Assembly: GCA_013365325.1 (NCBI GenBank)
Contig: JABVXV010000117.1
Location: 1-64,000 of the forward strand
Reading direction: 5' to 3'
From: Dipetalonema caudispina
Lineage: Eukaryota; Nematoda; Chromadorea; Rhabditida; Onchocercidae
Length of the DNA stretch: 64,000 nucleotides
Shown piece by piece: positions 14,203 to 26,678 of this stretch. The notes below the pieces were generated by a model. That model searched no databases. It was not told the DNA's origin and saw only the letters and a list, made by a program, of their open reading frames with translations. A program made the position numbers and the translations under genes. The first letter of the stretch is position 1. The number at the start of each line of letters is the position of its first letter.

Positions 14203-17200
14203 TGTAATCAATTCAAAAAAAAAAAATTACATGAATAAACTTTCTGAATTAAACATACATCAAATAAATATTCCAAATAAACGCTATCAAGCTTCTCATG
14301 TCTATCTACCACATTGGCATAATGTTAATTCACCCGAATTTCGTAGTTTTCTTAATATGGATTAATAAGTGGAACATAATAGAAGGTTAGGTTTGGAACA
14401 GCTTCAAAATGGTATTGATATAACTCAAAGAGAATATGGTACAATTGAGATGTGATATATTTTATACATTAATATCGGAATAGCTTAGAAATTACACTAC
14501 CAAATTAGAAAGTAGAAAATGAATTTATAAAACATAAATTTATGAAGGAGCAGTAAAAGTAGTGCATCGATAGTTATAGTATAAACAATTTCTTTGACAA
14601 ATGACTACCGATAATTATAGATCTTTGATAAGGTAGAAATATCAACAAAAACTAAATTATCAAAGTATTTAAGAATGATAAGAATTAACAAACATATAAA
14701 ACATTTGAAGAAGAAAGAGCCACGAAGAAGAGAAATCCGTGAAGTGCTCCCCCACATGACAATGACACATTGCCAGGAATACCACGGATAGCGGGAATTT
14801 AAATTTGACAAGTGATATTTCTTCAAACATTTCACAAAATAATGATACAGTCTAATAATTTATCTTCTCTTTTCTCTTCTGTTGATAACGAAGAAATGTT
14901 AATGTAAGAATTGAAGTAATCATTCAGTCCCTATTGATTGTTAAAATTGCTTACTGAAAATTATATACATACAACATTTGGTATCTTCTGAGAAATTTAC
15001 ACTCCACATCAGTTTGCCATACCGTACAGTGGTACAGATGTTGAATAGGGTAGAAAGATCATTATCACTTTTTCTTTTCCTGGAAATAAATCACTATCGA
15101 TTGAATCAACGAAATTTTGTTTTATTTCAGGATTCTTTAGGGAAAGAAATTCAATCCTGGTATATTGGTGTGTGTGTCTGTGTGTCTGTGTGTGTCTGTG
15201 TATGTGCGTGTATGTGTGTATGTGTGTGTGTGTGTGTAGATATACTGAGAATGAAGAGTTTAGGAAGATGAATTATTCTAAAAAAATGCTCAAAGTTTGG
15301 CAAACTTCATCGTTTATTCCTCAACATATCATCGAAATCCTTGATCCTTTTCAACTTCAGTGAAAAAAAAAAAGAAAAAAAAAAACCTAAAAGACGTAGC
15401 CGATGTCAAAAAATATTAGTTCCTTCAATTGCTTTATATAAATAAATTCTAAATACTGGATTTTAAAATGCATTATAAATTTGTTGAAGTAAACAGTACC
15501 ACCAAAAATATCCCAGGTAACTTCCCTCCTGCCCTAGTAATTCTTTGCTGTACAATTTGTTAAATCATACATATTGGAATCTTTCATCTTCAAATGTATT
15601 ACATATGAATAAATTGAAGTCGAAAACCGGAATAGAGAATTAATCTACCACATATATTGTTCGATATATCGGTTTAACGTTTCACACGAAATGGTAACAT
15701 TCAGCGCAAAAATAAGGGAGGTAAAATTGATAGGGAAAATGAAATTTGATATATTTGGGAGAATTTGTTCTGCTCATGGTTGGTGAAATTATCAGAGGTT
15801 GACCAATCATGAAGAAATCCGTCAATATCGATGTGTTTAAAAATCTTTTAATAAGATCTGTTCATCTTGGTTTGCCTGTACTATTGATTTAGCCTATTCC
15901 AAGAATGTCTGGCTTTTGTTTTTACTCGTCTGAAAATGACTAGAAAATTACACCTTATTACATCTTTAACCGGAAGTTCCAATCAAATTACATCGCAGAA
16001 AGATAAAACATTATTTGTAAAGCATAACGATATTAGGAAATAAAGATTTTCATCTATATGAGCTGCCAAACCTATCCGTATAATATACAGAAGTTATCAG
16101 AGTTGTTAACAACAGGCACTGTTTCAATTTACGAAAAATATCGCGTTTATAAATTGCTTCACAGTGATTCAAAAATCTTGATCTTCCTTCTGGCGGAGTT
16201 TGCTGAGAGTTCCAGTGAATTCCTGACAAAAATTCTCAAGTTCTAGCAGTAGATAAAAAGGACAACGTCCTGGGCTTCTAATATATCGAGAATGCATAGC
16301 CCAAACCGACTGCATGAATGTATCACCATTTACGTATTTGCTTCATCTTGCAAAGCTTGTCTGACAACCCCAATACCACGTCTAGGCGATTGCATAAAAA
16401 ACCTGAATGTCATCCAAGCAAAAACATGCTAAGGCAATGAAGAACAGATGGATAATTGTGGTAAGAACAGTGAAGAATATGGAGATGAAGAAAGAGGAAC
16501 AAAATAAAAAGACTGAGAGAAGGTTTAAATCGATATTACCGACGATCATTCAATAATTAAAACGACCTTCTTCTGCTACAATTTGATTTAGTCCCACTCT
16601 TTCCTAAAAACTTTCAAAATAAAGCCCAATGCTAAGAAAGCAATTCATTTTGATGTTTCTTAAATGAGGGAATGTTAAGTAATACTTCTACATTTGTGAA
16701 TCTCAAACGTAGCAACAGGAAACTCATGGTTTCATTTGTAAAGGGTATTCGAGACTAGTAAAACTCTAGTTTTATTGCAGCAGCCAATTTCTTGCTAAAA
16801 AGATGATACGATGATAGGAGATCAATAAGTGGGAGAGGTCTACATTAATAAATTAATTGCACAAAACCAACTCATCTATCTCGAAAAATCCGTTCGAGTG
16901 GACTGGTTAAAAAACATGATTTGGGCGACTGAATTTGTTAGTGGTAGCTAGAGCGGAAATGATTTAACAATTAATTTCTCCATTAGATAATACGATTAGA
17001 CTTAGGTAATACGTTTTTGAAGGTGCACAATAAATGATGGGATGACAGGACTGAAGAAATAATGGTGCATTAGGAACACTGCTTACGCTCGAAAGATGTG
17101 CCAAAATACTGCAATGTTGGGGTCATTAACAACATATATCTTACTCAAGTTGTTTGTGAGATTACAGCTTAAAAATAACATAGACGATCAAATCAACAGA

Positions 17201-17267
17201 CCTTAATAAATAGCGAAAGACAAATTAAATTTTGAAAATTTCCAAAGGATGAAGAAGGAAAAAGAAG
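14203..17267. other. 3.1-kb intergenic region, no gene seen
   Basis: Lies upstream of the putative operon and downstream of the SLC17A9-like gene. It contains the TG microsatellite near 15166-15237 and an A-rich run at 15362-15386. Open frames here are short and partly made by the repeat. The operon promoter should lie in its left part, but I see no defined element. Confidence 0.5.
15166..15237. repeat. (TG)n microsatellite with TC/TA/GC interruptions
   Basis: A run of TGTG with TGTC, TATG and TGCG interruptions. The short Cys/Val-rich open frames across it are artefacts of the repeat. Confidence 0.9.
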
Positions 17268-20200
17268 TCAAATAATTCTATTTGCGGTACCAAACAAAGA
17301 AAAAACAATTGCTCCGATAAAGCATTGTAAAGACGTAAAAATAAACACGTAGGCCCACGCACTGCCCGTTTCGTGTAATATATATCCAGCAAGGTACACT
17401 CCGACAAAACCGGTTATTGCCGAAAACGCATTGAAGACACCTGAAAATGAAGGAAATTTGAGACGGGAATTCCATAGAGGTCAGGAAACATCATGTTCTT
17501 TATGAACACATGCTGATCTTTTACTAGTACTAAAAAATAATGAGAAAGATCACAGAATAAAACAGGTTTAGCCTGAAATAGCGAAAAAGTTTTCACCTAC
17601 ATCACGCCTTTATAGAAGCCTTTGCGTGCCTCTATATGTCTTTATTTACAGAATTAAATGGTTACTTCTCCATATTTTTAGATTAAAATTCTCTTCAAGA
17701 AATCTTCACGAAAATCTTGTCCAAAAAACTTCGATTTTTAAGTATTTTGGAACATATAGAAGATCTGCTTTCCTTCTTACCGCTAAATCCTAAAGGTAAG
17801 TTCTTCTAGCTACTCCTCTTGAAACCTAGTGAAATTCCTATAAATAGCTTTAGAAGAGCAAAATTACCAAAAACTGAGCCAGTATGATTGGGAGCAAGAT
17901 CACATGGATTCACCGAAACACCACCATGATGAAAGCCACGTGCTGCCATAGCTAATGTAAAAGTGAATAAAGCCGCACTGAAACTCATAGATTGCGTAGA
18001 AATCAATAAGCACACAGCAATTGCACTCAATGAAATGCCCTGAAAATATGAAAAATTGGCTCTTAAATTGATGATATTCTAGTAGAAAATTCAGAAAGTG
18101 CAAAAAACGTAAACAGGTTGAATGAAAACTGAACCTCCATCAACTTCCTGGTAAGAGTAAGCGAATGTACATAGACAAACAATGTTGTTGCAATAAACGG
18201 GGCGAAAAAGGCAGTTGTAACAATTGCAAGTGAAGGTACTACATTATATACAACTCCTTTGGCATCGGGATACGTATCTGCGAAATAATACGGAAGCCAA
18301 CTGAACAATGTGTAATAAGCGTTCGCACCACAGTACTGCGCAACCGCTGCTGCCCTTAAAGTTGCCGTACGTAAGAATACAATACGGATCTCATTCATAT
18401 TATTTAAAACAGGCCAGTATCATTCGCTAAAAGCAATGAAATTGTTTACAGCAATAATAACAATAATAATAATAAATAATAATAGTAAATAATAATAAAT
18501 AATAATAACAATAACAAATAATAATAATAATAACAATAATGATAAATACTGGTTATAATGAATAATAATAATGATAATAAATAATAATGATAATAACAAT
18601 GATGATAATAATCAATAATAGTAAGAGAAATGATGAAAGAGGTTCAACTTTTGTAATATAAAAAACTATCTGATCTTCGGAACTTTTGCCAATCTCCATT
18701 TCGGCTTTTCAAATGAAGGAACAGCATAAGTTTCTCGCTTTTTTTGAAAAGGATTTTACAAATAAAAAGAGAACATAATTTTCTAACGTACCAAAATGAC
18801 CGATGTTTCAGGAGTACACTCCAAGGAACCACATTTTCGGAGGAGATACTTCCAAGTGATTTTCGCAAGCTACTAACTAAGGGCGCTTTCAGTTCATTAC
18901 TCTTGGTATCATCAAAGTTACCGGATTGCTTACGCGATGACGACATGAAGCGAAGCAATGTCCACCACAACAGGGACATCAACCCTAAAATTTTAAAGGT
19001 AAAAACAATTTTTCGAGAACAATGACAATATTAATTCAGTTAAACAAATATAGCCAATGCTATAAATAGAATACAATAGTAAAGCTGGAAAAAGTGTTGC
19101 ACAGACCTACACATTGAAACAGCGCGCGCCAACCGAAAGTTTCTAGCAATATTGAACCGACTGCACCTGCTAGAGCTGTCCTGGAATCCAAAAAAATAAC
19201 AAATGTTCAGAAGTGTCTACCAAACAGACAAAATTTTCTAAAGTTAAATTCTGCGACAAAACTGCTGAAACCTTAAGTTTTTACTCAAGATGAGATTCTG
19301 CTAACCAAACGTGACTAAACTTCCAGCTAAATTTGGGGCAAAACTGCCAAAAAATTAATGTTTTTACCCAAGATGGGATCCTGCCAGGCATATGCCTAGT
19401 ATGCGTCCCTTGTCAAATGACGTCAAATGTCGAGAAGTCATCGAAGCCATCGATGGAAGATGGAAGGCTGGAAAATAAATTGTTGAAAAAGCTTGCATAT
19501 TTTGACAGATTCAAAATTAATGTAAAGAAAATAATTCATTAAAAGCATAAGAAATTTCTATGTTTTGAACTGGCCATAATCTTATAATCAATTAGAACCT
19601 ACCTTGCCCAACGCCTGTCACGGAACGAATGAGTATTATAAAAAGCATTGGATGATTTGTAGAATATGAGAGGTCGAATAGCAGAGGAGTAAAGAAAGTG
19701 AGTAATGCCCATGTGAGTGTACAGATTCTCAATACTTTCTCAGCGCCCACACGATCTGCCACATGGCCAGCAATTATTTGAGTACAAGCATATCCCCAGA
19801 AGAAGGACGACAATACAGTACCCTAAACAAAACGTGAATTTAATTTCTCCCATGTATTAACGTTCTGAGGAAAACCATTTCTGTTGTGGATAACTCTAAC
19901 AGAACACCATCGTGTCCTATTGTTACTAACAACACTTGAATAGTACTTTGCAACATACCACTTTCTATAATATATAATTAGCAAGATGGCTGGTAAAAGA
20001 AATAAGCACGAGAAGTGATATAACCGATTTACTACCATATAGCTTCCCGCTTCTCAATTGAGGGTATTGTTCTCTAGTTTAGAGAAAAGTTAAAAGGTGA
20101 AACATACAGCATCATTTTTGTTCCACGAATATTCATGAGCAATAACTGTAGCACATACTGGTAAAGCAACACGTGCCGCATATAACATACATGTTCCAAG

Positions 20201-20537
20201 AAATAAATAAGCTGTCCATAGACGACATTCCTGTCTGAAACTCTTTATCACTAATCATCAATGATAATAATATCCTAAGATATCATTTTTGCCTCTCTCA
20301 AATTATTCCGTACAAGGTATACGACTTTTTAAAATGAGTAGTCTAGCAAGGCCCATGTAGGATTGTGTCTAGCATGCAATAATATCACGTAAGAGAATGC
20401 ATTGTACCGATCCATGAGACAATTCTGACTGAATTAAAAGTGCGAGGTTAAGAGGGAAACTAATGTGAATCAAACCTGCTCCAAAGTTTATCACAACTGA
20501 TAAGACGACTTTCGATATCTTGCTGCAATAGCTTCAT
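17268..20537 (-). CDS. SLC17A9: SLC17A9-type major facilitator transporter (vesicular nucleotide transporter-like)
   Basis: Nine exons: 20476-20537, 20108-20234, 19603-19822, 19368-19467, 19107-19180, 18792-18984, 18135-18354, 17868-18039, 17268-17440. They give 446 residues (human SLC17A9 436). Members load ATP and related anions into secretory vesicles using membrane potential. Family blocks in order: ECRLWTAYLFLGTCMLYAAR, SSFFWGYACTQIIAGHVADR, IRSVTGVGQG, ALAGAVGSILLETFGWRALF, SWLPYYFADTYPDAKGVVYN, RGFHHGGVSVNPCDLAPNH, and a last pair of membrane segments. A Ser/Lys-rich cytoplasmic loop (SSSRKQSGNFDDTKSNE) lies between the two six-helix halves. The ATG at 20537 gives the family length; upstream sequence allows an alternative N-terminus (see findings). 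Exon 7 has an unusual acceptor (ACTTTAAG). Whether the substrate is ATP is inferred from the family. Confidence 0.88.
18440..18626. repeat. AAT/AAC/GAT trinucleotide-like low-complexity tract
   Basis: About 185 bases of AATAAT, AACAAT and GATAAT units in the intron between transporter exons 18792-18984 and 18135-18354. Confidence 0.9.
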
Positions 20538-20540
20538 GTC

Positions 20541-20562
20541 GGCGGGCAGAACGCAGCCCGCC
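20541..20562. promoter_or_regulatory. perfect GC-rich hairpin just upstream of the transporter ATG
   Basis: GGCGGGC (20541-20547) and GCCCGCC (20556-20562) pair perfectly around an 8-base loop. It sits three bases before the ATG at 20535-20537 on the minus strand. Depending on the gene model it lies in the 5' UTR, where it could hinder initiation, or in a 65-base intron. Confidence 0.6.
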
Positions 20563-22360
20563 GTCCCTGAATAGTCCCTTTACTTACTTTTATTGCTTGA
20601 ACGTTTAATTCATATGGCGGTAACAGATGTAAATAACTGGAAGGAAGTGGAAGTGCCAATACTTCTACTTCTTCGCCACTAACAAACTGTCTCCTGAAAT
20701 GTTCGAAAACGACTATTAACTCGTTCACGTTACTCATACGTATAACAACTAATATATTCATGTTAATGATAGATATATAGGAAATTGCAAGACCAAAATC
20801 CCCTAAAAATATTTCTCATCGTAGAGTCCGATCGACAAATTCATTCGACTGACCTGTCTGACTTTTGAAATAGCTACACCCATATAAACCCTCAATATCT
20901 TACTACTCCATACTAATCACTAAACAAAATCCAAGGCTTACCACGTCTGTCCACACGTGGTCGTATCATCGACAATGCTTTCTACAACAGCTCAAAGCAG
21001 TATCATTTATCAATCTCTCTTCTTTATCTCTACTCTTCTAACAATTCCACCCTCCTCTGTTTCATCTCAATAAGTAATACTATTTTCTCTTTCGCCCACT
21101 TTCTAAACAAGAGAAATAACAAAAATAGAATTTTAATAATTGCAATGCAAGATGAAAAGAGAGGGAGAGAGAGAGAGAGAGAAAGAGAGATTCATTTGCA
21201 ATGAATTCATTCCAATTTTATTCGTTTCAGGTTAAGCCTCCTGCGAGGTAGGAAGGCAATAATCGTAGGAATCGATAATATTATCACTATTCGATGGACT
21301 TTGTTAAAGATTCAACGTCTTAACTAAGCATACTTTCTGATTCTGAGTTTCACGTGTGATACGTTGAATCCGATTGCTTCTCTTCCATATATCGCCATAT
21401 AAGAGTAACAGTGAATAGGCATCGATTGATTGATGAGAACAATTTGAGGTGTATAGAAATCAGAGCAATATGCAAATGTATTCCTCCAATCTTTCATTCT
21501 TACTTTTTCCGCCTATTTCCCATTTAGTGATAGCAAAAAATAATGACTAATTTATATTTAATGATAAAAAATCTTCTGAGACAGAATTACGGACAATATG
21601 AATTCTGAATTGGAAAATATTAATCGATTTAAGTAGGAAATGCAATGGATAATTAAAAAAATAAAAATAAAAATGGTTTGGTTTTAAAGGATATGGAGCA
21701 ATGATTGCAATTTTTTCCCTTAAACAACCAGGATAGCAATCAGAATTTATCAGTACATTGAGCAAAGATTATCAAAACTTCGACTGATACATTCGAATGT
21801 AAGGGAAGATAAATAAAGCGGAACAAACATGATAAATAGAGTGATAACTTATCAATTGAGATACATGTACAAGTAATTTGCATACTGATTGATTATGCGA
21901 AAAGTCTTCGATATTTTTTTCATTACGGGATCAGACGAGAGGTTCTACGGAAGATCTATAGCGAGATAGTTTCCTTGATTGTTTTTAAATTTTTGGGAAT
22001 TCATTTCCACAATTATCTATCCCAATTGTAGTTTGATACTGGAATGATGAAGTGAAAAGGAGTGTCTCTCATTTCATAAGTCATCATCGGATAATGATGA
22101 TATCAGTCAGAATTATTAAGTGATAATGAATAATCTATAAAACAATGATTTCGAACATAAATTTGGAACTGATAATCACTACCTCTTTCAATTCTTGACC
22201 CTCCTCCTCAGTTCTCATCCCAATACTCTAACTGATTAAATTTGCATAAAATGTAAATGAATAAAATAGTTGAAAACAATGCATCACAATTATTTTTAGC
22301 ATTTTAACATCAGTCGTTGGGCAATTCAACAAAATTTTGTGGGAGCAGTTGCAATTTGTG
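20563..22360. other. 1.8-kb head-to-head intergenic region
   Basis: Separates the starts of the transporter (minus) and the tyrosine kinase (plus), so it should carry both promoters. It includes a GA microsatellite (about 21157-21190). The first about 200 bases on the minus strand include an open frame that might be an alternative first exon of the transporter. A TTTTTAG near 22300 could be a leader acceptor for the kinase. Confidence 0.5.
21157..21190. repeat. (GA)n microsatellite
   Basis: GAGAGG followed by GA units and GAAAGAGAGA. It lies in the bidirectional intergenic region between the transporter and kinase genes. Confidence 0.9.
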
Positions 22361-25145
22361 ATGGTCGTCGAATCGGCTACTACTCCAACTCATACTCCAA
22401 ATGGTGCCCATACACCTGTCAATGAATCTTCAACACCAACTCAGGCTCATGGATCAGAATCAGGGTTACGACATAGCCAATGTAAAATTCTTCGATACTT
22501 TCATAACTCCTTTCCAGTTGGTAAAGGAATGATAGACATAAGTTATCGAATTACCTAAAGAAGCATAAAAAAGAACTTAGTGGAAACTTGATTATACATA
22601 TTGTAGATGCTTAAAAATACGAAATCACTTAGTTATAAATTTCTTTCAGCAAAGAAACTGATCATTCGTAGGAGATCATCGCGAATCAGCAGTGGTAAAC
22701 AATCAATTGATTTATTCTCTTTCTAAAAATTTTCAGAAAATTTTAATATCAAACAAAAATTATTAGTTATGACAGTTAAATATGAAAGATTTGAAGCAGT
22801 GCTGTTATTAATTTCAGCAGATTTTTAGGACAAGCATCGATAATGGCATCGAAGTCCTCAATGACCTCACGATCTGCAATGTCCGAGGTACTTTCTACTT
22901 TAAGTAATCGTCAAGATCTTCGAAATGAACTACCAAGAGTAAAAAAAACCTAAATGTCAAGAACGAGGTGCTGAAATCAGAATGATTACGAAAATTCGAA
23001 AATTCGAGGATAATTGTTTTACACATATTTCTTTATTTGCTGCTTGCTTATCTATGAACTTTCATTTGCTTCACATTTTGTTGAATTTATAAACTGGAAG
23101 AATTTTAAGTATTTTCCCGAAACAATGCCTGAATCAGTGCCATCTCAGTCATTACGCAGTAAAAAACTTATTCAGGTTAGTAATATTCTCTACAGTGAAA
23201 GTTTTTCATAAAATGAATCGATCGTAAATAAAGGTTTTGAACTTATCAGACTAAGTCTTTTTCAGATAATGCCTGAGGAAGCTGGCGGAACAGCTCGACA
23301 GATAGAAGATGAGCCATTTTATCATGGTTTCATGTCACATGATGAATGCAAACCACTGCTTGCAAATCCGGGTGATTTTCTGGTACGACGAGCAGAAATC
23401 GACGGTGAAATGCAATATGTCATCACTGTTCTTCCGGAAAATGCAAATGAAATTACAAACTTTGTCATCAAAAAGACTCGTCCTGTGAGTAGTTCAATAT
23501 ACTCTTATTAATATTCCTTCATATCTAGGTGGTGATGCAACATGTACTCTCACGTCTGTACGTCAAGTCATTTACAGAAGCACCTATATTACGTGTACAT
23601 ATACGCATTCAAAACAATCTCCGATCTGATTACGTATCACAGTCGTATGAAGAAACCGCTGAATGATGAGAATGTATGCATCGTGAAAGGAATTGCAAGA
23701 AGTGATTGGCAACTTGCTCATGAACAGGTTAACCTTAATTCATTTCAGTGTTTGTACTGAACAGGAGAAAAGATCTCCGGATGTATTCTGCAGTTTTCTT
23801 TATTTGTTTTCCAGGATTTGTTTATGTCCAATTTAGTGCATTTTCCCTTTTTTTCTTGTTTCTTTCCAGAAATTTGCATTTTTTGCATTTTCAGATTGAG
23901 CGAAACAAAAAATTAGGCGAAGGAGCGTTCGGCGAGGTTTGGGAAGGGACGCTTAATCTCGGAGTATTTCGAGGTTACATACCGGTAGCGATCAAAACAC
24001 TTCATTCAGGAAACATTAGCACAGATGAGAGAATTAAGTTTCTCCGAGAAGCAAATTTGATGCTTAAACTAAACCATCCCAATATCATCAAATTTTACGG
24101 TGTAGCAACCTTGAAGGATCCTATCATGATCGTTATGGAGTTTGCTAGTGGTGGATCACTCCTTGCTCGAGTACAAAATATCAAACAACCGGTGAAATCT
24201 TTCGAAGTTTACATTTAAAATTTGGAAGATAGAAAGGTTTTTTGTATCTGAGATTTTTCTATACTTCAATTTTTATAGCCTACCGATGCGGACAAGATAC
24301 GGTATTGTGCTGGGGCGGTTTCTGGTCTGGCATATCTTGAAACAGTACATATTATCCATCGGGATATTGCTGCGCGAAATTGTTTACTGAATGCAGATGA
24401 CGAGGTTAAATTGAGCGATTTTGGATTGTCATTGCTTGGAATTAAATATCGCGAAAGGAGCATGAAAAATGTACCTATTCGGTGAGGATCCGTTTGAAAC
24501 ATGCGTCTGCAGAAACCGACAAAGCCGGAAATACGATTGAATTTCGGTTTAAAGATTGGTCAACATCATTTCTTATGCTGTAAACTGAAATAGAGACAGC
24601 ATCAATTAATTATTCAATTTGAGATGGTTGTCCCCGGAAACACTGAAACATGGACGTTTTTCAACAAAAACCGATGTCTGGAGTTTTGGTATAACCGTTT
24701 GGGAAATATATTCGGGTGGTCAGGAACCGTATGCAGAAATTCAGGATAACAAGGAATTGCGACGAGGAGTTATTGAGCAACGGGTATGGCTATTATTTTA
24801 GGAATTCATTATGGTCTTTTAATAGACTGGGTTTATAATCTGGATTAATTTAATGACAGAAGTAAGTTTAGAACTTAATAATTTGGAATCGAATTGGACT
24901 GACGAAAAGTTGAAAACCAAGGATTAGTTTGATCTCTGTAGTTGAAGTTCCATAAATTTCAGGTGAAGTTATGCAGCCCACCTGGTATGCCATCGATGAT
25001 GCAACAAATAATGTTTAGCTGTTTGGCATATGATCCGAAAAATCGTCCGACATTTCAGGAATTGAACGCGAAGCTGTCTACCGTTCGACCCAGTAGTAGC
25101 TATTCGACGCTGTCATCAAAAATTAAAGGACTATTTCACTTTTAA
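22361..25145 (+). CDS. cytoplasmic SH2-tyrosine kinase, Fer/Fes-like (nematode SPE-8-type)
   Basis: Ten exons: 22361-22481, 22650-22694, 22829-22887, 23110-23175, 23266-23484, 23578-23727, 23895-24191, 24279-24481, 24624-24783, 24963-25145. They give 500 residues. The N-terminal about 100 residues are Ser/Thr/Pro-rich then basic (KKLIIRRRSSRISS). The SH2 domain begins PFYHGFMSHDECKPLL and has the phosphotyrosine-binding Arg in GDFLVRR. The kinase has LGEGAFGEVWEG, VAIKTL (Lys), FLREANLML (helix C Glu), HRDIAARNCLLN, DFGLSLLG, an activation-loop Tyr (GIKYRERS), WLSPETLKHG and DVWSFGITVWEIYSGG, so it looks active. The order short tail-SH2-kinase without an F-BAR domain fits the nematode-expanded Fer-like group, several of which act in sperm; that role is only suggested here. 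Earlier Met codons exist in exons 3-5, so the start is less certain than the rest. Confidence 0.88.
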
Positions 25146-26678
25146 ACGGATCTTTATTATAAGAAATCAGCATTGAACAACATTTGTTACATATGTCTAG
25201 CAATTCTTTAATACACAATTTTGAGATTTTCCAAAAATTGCCTCAATCGTTCTGCTTTTAATACCTCTTCCCAATTCTTGTCACTGTCAAATATTAAGTA
25301 AATAAGATGTTCGCATTTAATAGCATTTCCTTAATTAATATGAAAGGTATTGCTTACTTTCAAAGTCGTCTGTCAAGTTTAATATTTCCGAATAAACTTT
25401 TATTGGGTTGATAATAAATTTGAAACTACAATAGTTCTATTTGTAATATCATATACAAAATTTTGATTCATCTGGTGCTGTACACGATCATAATTTTGAC
25501 ATTTCCGATATATTTGTAATTTGTTCTATCAATTTTGGATTTTATTTTAGTAAATGTACAAATCATAAATAAATTTCATCAGTTTATGAAGTTCAGAATA
25601 TGATTACGACTTATTTACAACGGCTTCAGATCCTATTAATGGAGATAAACTTTTCATCTGTACCACTAGCTATGTGATCTTTCTTTGACTTTCACCATGA
25701 TAGATTGTATAGCAGAGTAGAGCGGGTAACTTACGACGATGATACATGATTTCTACAAAATTTAACGTTCCATAATCTTGAACCTTTAATGATCTGTTTT
25801 GTTAAGTTCTTTTTCTCAGTATATTTACTAGCTGACAGTTTTAAAGTGGATTTTCAAAAATGATTTATGCGAACAGGCTTTCAGTGTTGATTTTGTAGTT
25901 TATCTTGAATTTTAAAGGAAGAATCAGCCTTGGACCGAGAGTAATACTTATCTAATTTCGAAACGTAACTCGAAATAAACCGAATCGTAACATAACCATG
26001 CTTATTTCAAAATGAACTAATTGTCTCATCAAACAATCAAGGATACTAGTTTACCTAGTTTAATACCAAAATTCAGATATGTGAAATATAACTATCTACT
26101 ATTACTCAAAATTAGTGTGAGTTAATTTTCTCGTTTTGTTTTTCTTACTAAAAATTGTTAATAGTTCTATACCATATCAGGCATGTCCATAAAAGAAGGC
26201 GATCTGATTTCACCATTGATCCTTCGGGTTACCTAATATCATAGATTCTCATCAAAAGCTAAAATATCTTAGAAGACATAAACCACAAAATATTTCTACT
26301 TTTCCTAACATTGATCTTAATCAGAGCTTCATTTCTTTCCATCTTAAATAAATGATACAGCTCTTAAGACTATATCACATATAATAAATCACTTTGTGCC
26401 TTTTAATTAAATGTTACATGTTGGACTTGAGTTAATAAACATTAAGATTTACTGCTCAGATTTAGGCCACCTTGCATTGAGACATTTTTAATAAAATCTT
26501 TATGGCCAAGTAAATGTGTCGAGGATTTCTAGAATAGCATGTTTATCACAGATGCACACTACTTTGAGTTGAAATGTTAGAGAATAAAATGAAAGATTTG
26601 TGTATGATATCCAATGATGTTATGAAAGTACGACAGTTTTGTAACACCGAATAAAATAAGAATATATTTGTCACCGAA
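25146..26678. other. 1.5-kb tail-to-tail intergenic region
   Basis: Lies between the 3' ends of the kinase gene and the intronless minus-strand gene. AT-rich, with an AATAAA at about 25391 that could serve the kinase transcript. No gene seen. Confidence 0.5.

Noticed and set aside
14000..14365. 121-residue plus-strand frame
   Set aside because: Antisense to the first exon of the small operon gene, which has better start context and an acceptor; the downstream part is AT-rich noise.
15172..15363. Cys/Val-rich open frames over the TG repeat
   Set aside because: They are produced by the microsatellite; no splice sites or homology support them.
19333..19542. Plus-strand frame antisense to the transporter
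   Set aside because: It is the shadow of transporter exon 19368-19467, whose minus-strand translation matches the SLC17 family.
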